From contig CATLHE010000014.1 in NCBI GenBank assembly GCA_949948895.1, positions 1 to 38,173 on the forward strand: a DNA stretch of 38,173 nucleotides. The letters run 5' to 3'. The notes under the pieces are model-generated. The model saw only the letters and a program-made list of their open reading frames with translations. It had not been told where the DNA came from and ran no database searches. Made by a program: the position numbers and the translations under genes. Below, in pieces: positions 32,407 through 38,173 of this stretch (its first letter is position 1; each line of letters starts with the position of its first letter). The stretch is from an uncultured Christensenella sp. (GTDB lineage Bacteria; Bacillota; Clostridia; Christensenellales; Pumilibacteraceae).

Positions 32407-32449
32407 GGGCATAATTTGCTTGACTTATGCCCGATAGGCATAGTAAGAT
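32407..32449 (+). promoter_or_regulatory. Promoter with XRE operator in its spacer (32510 gene)
   Basis: -35 TTGACT (32420-32425) and -10 TAAGAT (32444-32449) are 18 bp apart. The spacer holds TATGCC CGATA GGCATA (32426-32442), and a third half-site GGGCATAA lies at 32407-32414. A second possible -10, TATAAT at 32480-32485, is nearer the gene. Confidence 0.72.
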
Positions 32450-32509
32450 AATTATTCCCAATAGACATAACGCGGGTACTATAATAAAACTCCAAAGGAC
32501 GGTAATAAC

Positions 32510-32806
32510 ATGGAAAAACGACACAACGACATAAAAGCATATTCGGCAACGACCGCCGAGACTTTCGCTGACATGGTGGACGCTATCGAGAATTACGACG
32601 CAGACAACGTCTACGGCGTACCGCGCGAGCAGTTACAAAATGAGCTTGTTATTTGCCGACGCATTGCCGACACGCTCACCAAGCGCGACTTACTCATGAT
32701 ATACCATATGCGCAATGTCGGCATAGGCAAGCGATTTGCAGACGTTGCAAAACAGTTGTATGACGCGCGTCAAGCGTTTGCCGACCTTACGGGGTGGCGC
32801 CCCTAG
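32510..32806 (+). CDS. 98-residue helical protein of unknown function, XRE-controlled
   Basis: AAAGGA lies upstream of ATG 32510. The protein is helical and charged; the C-terminal half (LTKRDLLMIYHM..., RFADVAKQLYDARQAFADL) has spacing a little like a sigma-region-4 or other HTH, but I would not name a family. The last codons (TGWRP, stop) lie inside the left inverted repeat of hairpin element B, so the C-terminus may have been formed by insertion of that element. The gene, its XRE regulator and the hairpin form a compact unit reminiscent of small phage or conflict modules; function unknown. Confidence 0.62.
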   Translation: MEKRHNDIKAYSATTAETFADMVDAIENYDADNVYGVPREQLQNELVICRRIADTLTKRDLLMIYHMRNVGIGKRFADVAKQLYDARQAFADLTGWRP

Positions 32807-33072
32807 TAGAACACGCCCTAAGCGGCTCTTTTGCGCTTTGTCTGCGTTAAGCTCGCTTGTAGTAGCGCCGAGGCTACGACTTCGCTCGCTTGCCTTGACA
32901 AAAGCAACAAAATAGCTCGCTTAGGGTACATAGTATTTCTACGAGCAAAATCACGAGGATAGACGCGCGAAACGCCGCGAAGTCGTACTCGGTAGTACGG
33001 CGAGCGACGGTTTGCGCGTATAGTCCGCGATTTTGCCGTATAAACGTGTTCTACAGGGGGCGCCACCCCGTA
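32788..33072. repeat. Hairpin element B: 285-bp imperfect palindrome
   Basis: TACGGGGTGGCGCCCC at 32788 begins a 28-bp end that matches the reverse complement of 33045-33072 at 26 of 28 positions. The arms continue imperfectly toward a centre near 32930 (e.g. TACGACTTCG at 32875 against CGAAGTCGTA near 32979). Interior blocks TACGACTTCGCTCGCTTGCC and AGACGCG lie at nearly the same offsets as in element A, although the terminal sequences differ. No ORF inside and no obvious target duplication. The left end overlaps the stop of the 32510 gene. Confidence 0.78.
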
Positions 33073-33168
33073 CCCGAATAAATTTACCCCGCCGATATAA
33101 AACCTTAAGCCCACGTAAAACGCCGCAAAAGCACGCACAAGTTAATACAGCCTTTTTACGCAAAAATG

Positions 33169-33197
33169 AAACTCCCCCGACGAAGCCGAGGGAGTTT
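33169..33197 (-). terminator. Terminator after recD2
   Basis: AAACTCCC...GGGAGTTT stem with GC-rich inner pairing; on the minus strand it is followed by CATTTTT. It ends the metK-recD2 operon. From 33073 to 33168 I see nothing else. Confidence 0.8.
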
Positions 33198-33206
33198 AAT
33201 TTTCGA

Positions 33207-35384
33207 TCATTTTATATCTTCACCGAAGAGTTTTCGCATATCGCTCTTTGCTTCAGCGATAAACTCTTTGAGCGCCGAGTATCGTTCCGCTACGTAGTTA
33301 TTTTCGACCATGCGTTTCACGTTATAATCATCACCGACGAGCACGACGAGTTTTTTCGCGCGCGTTATCGCAGTATACAAAAGATTCCGCGTCATGATGA
33401 CGGGCGCGCCGCCCACTACGGGCATGACCACGGCGTCGAACTCGCAGCCCTGACTTTTATGCACCGTCACGGCGTACGACAGTATGAGTTGCCGCCGCGT
33501 GTCGCCCGTGTACTGCACGCGCCGCATATCTTCGAACTCCACCGTTATCTCGCCCGTCGCGGCTATCTCCGCGACCGTGCCTATATCGCCGTTGAACACG
33601 CCCTTGCCCGTAGTCGAATACCTTGTCCATTCGAGCTCGTAATTGTTGACCGTATGCATTACGCGGTCGCCCACGTAAAACGTGATATCGCCCACTTCGG
33701 CTTTGCGCCCTACTCCCGCGTTAAGCTTTTGTTGAAGCCTCGCGTTGAGGTTGTTCACGCCCGCAACGCCGTTTTTGAGCGCGGCTATCACCTGTATCCT
33801 CGCGGGCTCTATGCCGCAAAACCCAGTTATCCGCGTCGTCGCGAGCTCCACCGTCATGTCGGCAATGCTCGCGGGGTCTTTTATGCGGAAGAAATAAAAA
33901 TCGCCGTCGCGCGCTTTGAGATCGGGCACGCGCCCGTCGTTTATATCGTGCGCGCTCACCGCTATGCGGCTCGTCTGAGACTGACGGTAGATAAAGCTCA
34001 GCCTTGTGACCGGCGCAAGCCCGCTGTCTATGAGATCGCGCAAAACGTTGCCCGCGCCCACCGACGGGAGCTGATCGGCGTCGCCTACGATAACGAGTTT
34101 CGCGTCGGTATTGACGGCGTCCAATAGCATGCGGAAAAGAAAGATATCCACCATCGAGAACTCGTCCACTATGACTGCGTTCTCACCGAACTTTTCGCCG
34201 CGTTCCAAGCCCAAAAGCGCGCGGTGTATGGTGGACGCCTCGCGCCCGCAACCTTCCGTTATGCGTTTTGCCGCGCGTCCCGTCGGCGCGAGAAGCACCG
34301 ACGACAGTCCCAGCGCGTCGAGCACGAAAAGTATGCAGTTTATTATCGTCGTTTTGCCCGTGCCCGGTCCGCCCGTTATTACCGACACGCCCGCGCGTAT
34401 CGCGTTTCTGACAGCGGCGCGCTGCGCGTCGTGGAGCTTGATCGCATTGGACGCTTCGAACCTGTCGATTATACCGTCCACGTCCGCCATGACCTCGCCC
34501 GCGGCGTCCACGCGCTTGACGAGCTTGACCGCCGCCGAACGCTCGGCGCGGTAATACTGCTCGCCCATGACTGCGCCGTCAAACGGGACAACGAGCTTGC
34601 GCTCAAGCCTCAGCGCGTCGATAGCTTCATTTATGCGCTCGTCGCCTACGCCTATGAGTTCCTTTGCTTTCGCGGTGAGAACGTCTCGGGGCAAATAAGT
34701 ATTGCCTTCTTTTTCGCACGCGCTTTTAAGCGCATGCAAAACGCCCGCGCGGACACGGAATGGCGAATCCTCGGCAAGCCCCAGCGAGCGCGCGATACGG
34801 TCGGCGGTAATAAATCCCACGCCGTCCACGTCCTCTACCAATACGTAAGGATTGGTCTTGACGGTAGACACCGTCGAAGCACCGTATATCTCATACAGTT
34901 TGAGCGCGAGATTGACAGTTATGCCGTAGCCCGTCAGAAACACGACCGCGCTTCGCTGTACTTCGAGCGCGGCGTACGACGCGGCTATCTTTTCCGCTTT
35001 CTTGGGGCTTATGCCCTTGACTTCGACCAGTCTCGACGGGTCTTTTTCGAGTACCTCCGCCGTTTTCGCGCCGAACTTTTCCACTATGCGCGTAGCCGTT
35101 TTTTCGCCGCAGCCCTCTATGAGCCCCGACGATAAAAACCTTATCATGCCGAGCGGCGTTGCGGGCGGCTGTACCGACGCGCGCGCCGTTTTGAACTGCG
35201 CGCCGAACTTGGGGTGAATGACAAACTCGCCCTCCAAGCTCAACGTGTCGCCGGGCGTGACCGACGGGAACGCGCCGACCGCCGTTACGGGCTCGCCGTC
35301 CTCCGTCTCCAAAACGAGCACGGTGTACCCGTTCTCATCGTTGCGGAAAATTATTTCATCGACCGCGCCCGTCAGCGTCTGCAA
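33207..35384 (-). CDS. recD2: RecD2-type ATP-dependent DNA helicase
   Basis: RecD2 is a 5'-3' superfamily 1B helicase found in bacteria without or alongside RecBCD/AddAB and linked to repair and fork stability. Helix-hairpin-helix repeats (FLSSGLIEGCGEKTATRIVE, LVEVKGISPKKAEKIA) occupy the N-terminal third. Walker A VITGGPGTGKTT is near 345-356, Walker B IVDEFSMVD near 415, VGDADQLPSVGAGNVL is motif III, and VHKSQGCEFD near 640 is motif V/VI. The start is TTG 35384: GAGGT ends 7 nt before it and metK ends 5 bp before it. A longer frame running back through metK is spurious. With this start it has 725 residues, normal for RecD2. Cotranscribed with metK. Confidence 0.92.
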   Translation of the reverse strand: MQTLTGAVDEIIFRNDENGYTVLVLETEDGEPVTAVGAFPSVTPGDTLSLEGEFVIHPKFGAQFKTARASVQPPATPLGMIRFLSSGLIEGCGEKTATRIVEKFGAKTAEVLEKDPSRLVEVKGISPKKAEKIAASYAALEVQRSAVVFLTGYGITVNLALKLYEIYGASTVSTVKTNPYVLVEDVDGVGFITADRIARSLGLAEDSPFRVRAGVLHALKSACEKEGNTYLPRDVLTAKAKELIGVGDERINEAIDALRLERKLVVPFDGAVMGEQYYRAERSAAVKLVKRVDAAGEVMADVDGIIDRFEASNAIKLHDAQRAAVRNAIRAGVSVITGGPGTGKTTIINCILFVLDALGLSSVLLAPTGRAAKRITEGCGREASTIHRALLGLERGEKFGENAVIVDEFSMVDIFLFRMLLDAVNTDAKLVIVGDADQLPSVGAGNVLRDLIDSGLAPVTRLSFIYRQSQTSRIAVSAHDINDGRVPDLKARDGDFYFFRIKDPASIADMTVELATTRITGFCGIEPARIQVIAALKNGVAGVNNLNARLQQKLNAGVGRKAEVGDITFYVGDRVMHTVNNYELEWTRYSTTGKGVFNGDIGTVAEIAATGEITVEFEDMRRVQYTGDTRRQLILSYAVTVHKSQGCEFDAVVMPVVGGAPVIMTRNLLYTAITRAKKLVVLVGDDYNVKRMVENNYVAERYSALKEFIAEAKSDMRKLFGEDIK

Positions 35385-35389
35385 TATAC

Positions 35390-36547
35390 TTACCTCAAAG
35401 CGTCTACGGCGTCGAGCCTTTCCCAAGGCAGTTCGCTCTTGCCGAAGTGCCCGTAATTGGTCGTGCCGCGGTATATGGGATTTTTCAGTCCGAGTTTTTC
35501 TATTATCGCCGCGGGGCGGAAATCGAACACGCGCTCGATCGCCGCTTTCACCGCTTGGTCGTCGCCCGTGCCGAACGTGTCCACAAAAAGCGATACCGGT
35601 CGCGCCTTGCCTATCGCGTACCCGACCTGCACCATGACTTTGGAACACAGCCCCGCCGCAACCACGTTTTTACACACGTATCTCGCATAGTACGACGCCG
35701 ACCTATCTACCTTGGACGCGTCCTTGCCCGAGAACGCGCCGCCGCCGTGCGGGATCGCGCCGCCGTACGTGTCTACTATTATCTTTCTGCCGGTAACGCC
35801 CGTATCGCCCGCGGGTCCGCCCACTACGAACCTGCCCGTGGGGTTGACCAAAACTTCGGCGCCCTTTAACAGGTTTGCGGGCACGACGCGCTTTATGACG
35901 CAGTCGGTTATACCGTCGCGGATATCTTTATCGGACGCGCGCTCCGAGTGCTGCGCCGATACAACTACCGTGCGCACGCGCGTAGGCGCGCCGTTCTCGT
36001 AATCGAGCGCGACCATCGCTTTCCCGTCGGGTCGCAGGAACGGGAGCTCGCCCGATTTTCTCGCCACCGTCAGGGCTTTGGTCAGTCCGTGCGCGAGCGT
36101 TATCGGCATGGGCATGAGCTCGGGCGTTTCCGAACAGGCATAACCGAACATCATGCCCTGATCGCCCGCGCCCATTCTGTCGAGCTCGGATTCTATTTTT
36201 CCGCCGCGCGCCTCTATCGAGCTGAGTACGCCCTGCGCTATATCGGGCGACTGCCCGTTTATCGCGTTGAGCACGGCGCAGCCCTTATAGTCGAACCCGA
36301 GCTCGGGATCGACGTAGCCCACGTCCTTAATCGCGCCGCGCGCTATTTGCTGTACGTCGATAAAATCCGTCGAAGTATCGAACTCGCCGAGCACCACGCA
36401 GAGCCCCGTCGCGCACGCGACCTCGCAGGCTATGCGGCTGTCGCGGTCTTTTTCGAGCGCCGCGTCGAGTATCGAGTCGGCTATATAATCGCAAACCTTA
36501 TCGGGATGACCTTCCGTCACGCTTTCCGATGATATCGTTCGTAGCAT
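35390..36547 (-). CDS. metK: S-adenosylmethionine synthetase
   Basis: MetK makes SAM from methionine and ATP. SESVTEGHPDKVCDYI (about 7-22) is the methionine/ATP-binding start, GAGDQGMMFGYA (about 115-126) the signature 1 hexapeptide region, and GGGAFSGKDASKVDRSA (about 258-274) signature 2 with the P-loop-like glycines. The 385-residue length is normal. ACGGAGGA lies upstream of ATG 36547. The promoter is at 36583-36611 with a leader of only ~25-30 nt, too short for a SAM riboswitch. recD2 follows after 5 bp, so the two are cotranscribed. SAM from it would also serve the radical SAM enzyme in this window. Confidence 0.97.
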   Translation of the reverse strand: MLRTISSESVTEGHPDKVCDYIADSILDAALEKDRDSRIACEVACATGLCVVLGEFDTSTDFIDVQQIARGAIKDVGYVDPELGFDYKGCAVLNAINGQSPDIAQGVLSSIEARGGKIESELDRMGAGDQGMMFGYACSETPELMPMPITLAHGLTKALTVARKSGELPFLRPDGKAMVALDYENGAPTRVRTVVVSAQHSERASDKDIRDGITDCVIKRVVPANLLKGAEVLVNPTGRFVVGGPAGDTGVTGRKIIVDTYGGAIPHGGGAFSGKDASKVDRSASYYARYVCKNVVAAGLCSKVMVQVGYAIGKARPVSLFVDTFGTGDDQAVKAAIERVFDFRPAAIIEKLGLKNPIYRGTTNYGHFGKSELPWERLDAVDALR

Positions 36548-36582
36548 TGTTTCCTCCGTAGTGCCCTGTATCTTATAATTAA

Positions 36583-36611
36583 AGGATATACCTTTTTTGC
36601 CGTCCTGTCAA
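36583..36611 (-). promoter_or_regulatory. metK-recD2 promoter
   Basis: Minus-strand TTGACA (36611-36606), 17 bp, TATCCT (36588-36583). Confidence 0.7.
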
Positions 36612-36674
36612 CCTTTTCCGATATCGGCGAAAAGGCGCGTGCAAGACAATACGATCGCGCGCGAATTAAATGTA

Positions 36675-36703
36675 TTGACACGTAATAAAAATAGTGGTAT
36701 ACT
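36675..36703 (+). promoter_or_regulatory. Promoter of the 36729 gene
   Basis: TTGACA (36675-36680), 17 bp, TATACT (36698-36703). Start of transcription near 36710, just before the CGGAGG ribosome binding site, which rules out the longer frame from 36597. Confidence 0.85.
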
Positions 36704-36728
36704 AAGAAAAAAGCGATCGGAGGAATAC

Positions 36729-37649
36729 ATGGACAAACTCAACCAATGGGCACTCGACAATCTCGGCGAGTGGGCGGTCAAGTATCCCGCTCTCTATCTC
36801 ATAATCGCCGTAGGTCTCGCGGTACTGCTCATCATGGTATTTTTTATTGTGCTGGTGCGCCATATCAAGATCAAGCAAAAGATCAAAAAGCTCAAAGCCG
36901 AAGCGGCAAACGCAAACGGCGGCGCGCCCGTAGACACAGTGGACGAAGCCGCGCTCCGCGCGGAGATCGAGCAAAGCGTTCGCGCCGAGCTCGCGCAGGA
37001 TCGGCAAGAGCCGACCGAAGCGACGGACGCCGACACGCAGGCGCTACGCGCGCAGGTCGCAGACATGTCTTTGACTATCGACGAGCTTAACGACGGCGTG
37101 CGCGAAAGGCAAAACCGTATCGACGAACTGACCGCCGCGCTGGAATCCGCAAGGAGCGGCAAGACCGACGACAACGCCGACCTCTATCGCACGATAAACG
37201 AGCTCGACCAGCGCGTGAAAGAACAGGAGAACGAGCTCAATCTCCTGCGCGCCGAAAACTCGCAGATAAAAGCGCAAGCAATGCAAAAACAGCTCGCAGA
37301 ACAGAACGCCGCTTCCCGCCCGTCGCGCTCCGCCGCTTCGGAAGCCGCGGAATCCCGACGCGCCGCGCGTGCCGCCGCCAAACAGGACGACGATGACGAT
37401 ACGCCCGACGAGGAAGACGAGTACGACGAATACTACGACGACTACGGCGACGAGTCGTCGGCTGTCAAAGTCACGCTCAAATTCGACAGGGTCAAGAACA
37501 ATTGGATAATCCTGCGTTCGGACACCGACAGGACTTACAGAAGAATGGCTACCAAGCAGGAAGCCTTGGTCGTCGCAAAAGACCTCGCGCGGCGGCTCCA
37601 TGCCCGGCTCGCAGTTCACAAAAAAGACGGCAAGTTCCAAAAGGTATAA
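36729..37649 (+). CDS. Membrane-anchored coiled-coil protein with DUF2188-like C-terminus
   Basis: ATG 36729 follows CGGAGG and a strong promoter. Of 306 residues, one membrane segment lies at about 20-45 with a basic HIKIKQKIKKLK after it (cytoplasmic side). Long coiled coils (about 55-200; LRAEIEQSVRAELAQ, INELDQRVKEQENELNLLR) follow, then an Ala/Ser/Arg-rich hinge and an acidic, Tyr-rich run (DDDDDTPDEEDEYDEYYDDY, about 213-232). The last ~65 residues (VKVTLKFDRVKNNWIILR to KDGKFQKV) resemble DUF2188, a small beta domain of unknown role common in Firmicutes. It looks like a bacterial scaffold between membrane and cytoplasm; function unknown. Confidence 0.8.
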   Translation: MDKLNQWALDNLGEWAVKYPALYLIIAVGLAVLLIMVFFIVLVRHIKIKQKIKKLKAEAANANGGAPVDTVDEAALRAEIEQSVRAELAQDRQEPTEATDADTQALRAQVADMSLTIDELNDGVRERQNRIDELTAALESARSGKTDDNADLYRTINELDQRVKEQENELNLLRAENSQIKAQAMQKQLAEQNAASRPSRSAASEAAESRRAARAAAKQDDDDDTPDEEDEYDEYYDDYGDESSAVKVTLKFDRVKNNWIILRSDTDRTYRRMATKQEALVVAKDLARRLHARLAVHKKDGKFQKV

Positions 37650-37682
37650 ATACTCCGTAAGTAAATAATATCCGATAATATC

Positions 37683-37716
37683 AAAGCTCGAAGACCGTTA
37701 CGATCTTCGAGCTTTT
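37683..37716 (+). terminator. Terminator after the DUF2188-like gene
   Basis: AAAGCTCGAAGA and TCTTCGAGCTTT pair around a ~9-nt loop, followed by TT. Confidence 0.92.
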
Positions 37717-38173
37717 TCCAACCAAATGTTGGACGAATGTCGTGTATTGACGTTTGTGATTCGTTTTGCCAACCGCCCGAATAATTACGGTACAAAATAC
37801 AAAGGCGGGCATGGGTCTGCCCGCCCTACGATTGAACGTATATGATTGTTTTTTGTCATTCCGAGCTCGCGAGGAATCTTTGGCGTAGCCGCATAGCGTA
37901 CCCGCTAAACCAACGACAACTCGTAAACATTATCGCCTTTATTCGGGTGAAACACAAAACAATCGAGAAAGTCGACACACGACAAACATCCAACATTTGG
38001 TTGGTGCGGGCTTACGCCCTAGATCCTTCGGCTTCGCCTCAGGATGACATGTATAAGTACGCGGGATATTCTGTACAATATTGGTCGGGTGTAACTTATT
38101 TTCACCGACCAAGCCCACACACGACAGTCGCCAAGCCTTTGGCTTGCACGACATAAATCCAAGCTGTGCTTGG
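37717..38173. repeat. Mosaic repeat cluster IV, running off the window end
   Basis: No gene. Modules in order: CCAACCAAATGTTGG hairpin with TGTCGTGTATTG, a GGCGGGCATGGGTCTGCCCGCC hairpin unit with CCTACGATTGAA (about 37802-37836), GTCATTCCGAG (37856), TTTATTCGGGTGAAAC with ACACACGACA and CCAACATTTGGTTGG (about 37938-38003), and the inverted CCTAGATCCTTCGGCTTCGC module (about 38018-38048). Then come TCGGGTGTAAC and ACACACGACA, ending in CCAAGCTGTGCTTGG at the window edge. Both orientations of the family occur here. Confidence 0.8.

Noticed and set aside
33207-35648. 813-residue version of recD2
   Set aside because: Its first ~88 residues come from the wrong frame of metK; the TTG 35384 start with GAGGT gives normal length.
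36548-36728. SAM riboswitch before metK, or T-boxes before leuS, metG and alaS
   Set aside because: The metK leader is only ~25-30 nt. The leuS transcript is nearly leaderless, and no T-box sequence or specifier stem is visible before metG or alaS.

Overview
The window looks like a chromosomal piece of an uncultured, spore-forming, anaerobic Clostridia-like Firmicute. The reasons are a YyaC-type sporulation protein, a collagen-like protein with a Cys-rich head of the kind found on spore surfaces, a class 2 (Firmicutes-type) GalT, formate-tetrahydrofolate ligase, a HypA/HypB pair, RecD2, and strong AGGAGG-type ribosome binding sites with TTGACA/TATAAT promoters. I cannot place it below class; a Christensenellales-like lineage is only a guess. 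There are no rRNA or tRNA genes, no CRISPR array and no transposase.

Layout. 1-1894: 5' part of the collagen-like gene, a 278-bp hairpin element, and a glycosyltransferase. 1999-5992: strong promoter and a three-gene operon, hypB, a 971-residue Fe-S/GltD-like oxidoreductase, and hypA, with no hydrogenase genes in view. 6068-9779 (minus): a visibly AT-richer four-gene operon whose genes overlap or lie 1 nt apart. In order of transcription it encodes a two-TM membrane protein, a protein resembling a degenerate P-loop NTPase, a 49-residue peptide, and a radical SAM/SPASM enzyme. The peptide ends in three Tyr-x-Asp triplets and is the best candidate for an undescribed system (a RiPP-type modified peptide). 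9895-17772: CvpA-like protein, yyaC, galE, a large BspA/InlB-repeat lipoprotein, galT. 17849-26571: leuS, an XRE regulator with a divergent zinc-ribbon membrane protein, a divergent metG, a short alaS and an epimerase. 27183-31319: fhs and two membrane proteins. 32165-33072: a second XRE/divergent small-gene pair ending in a second hairpin element. 33207-37649: recD2 and metK (one operon) and a membrane coiled-coil DUF2188-like protein.

Non-coding structure is unusually rich. Two ~280-bp imperfect palindromes (537-814, 32788-33072) share interior sequence but not terminal sequence. Four long intergenic clusters (about 23455-23856, 26590-27180, 31358-32130, 37717-38173) are mosaics of one modular repeat family: a variable small hairpin, a TGTCGTGTGT core, an ACACCCGA boundary, and GTCATTCTGA / GTAGGGAGCGCAGACC type modules. 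Both XRE loci place a palindromic operator inside the 18-bp promoter spacer of the divergent gene. Three genes (leuS and the two beginning at 9779 and 31319) have a -10 box ending 9-10 nt before the start codon and no Shine-Dalgarno, which suggests leaderless mRNAs.

How the genes fit together: galE and galT form part of the Leloir pathway. leuS, metG, alaS, fhs and metK are housekeeping translation and one-carbon genes. The hyp operon points to nickel enzyme maturation linked to a redox protein. The peptide operon is a self-contained accessory cassette. Everything is read from sequence alone; no database search was run.
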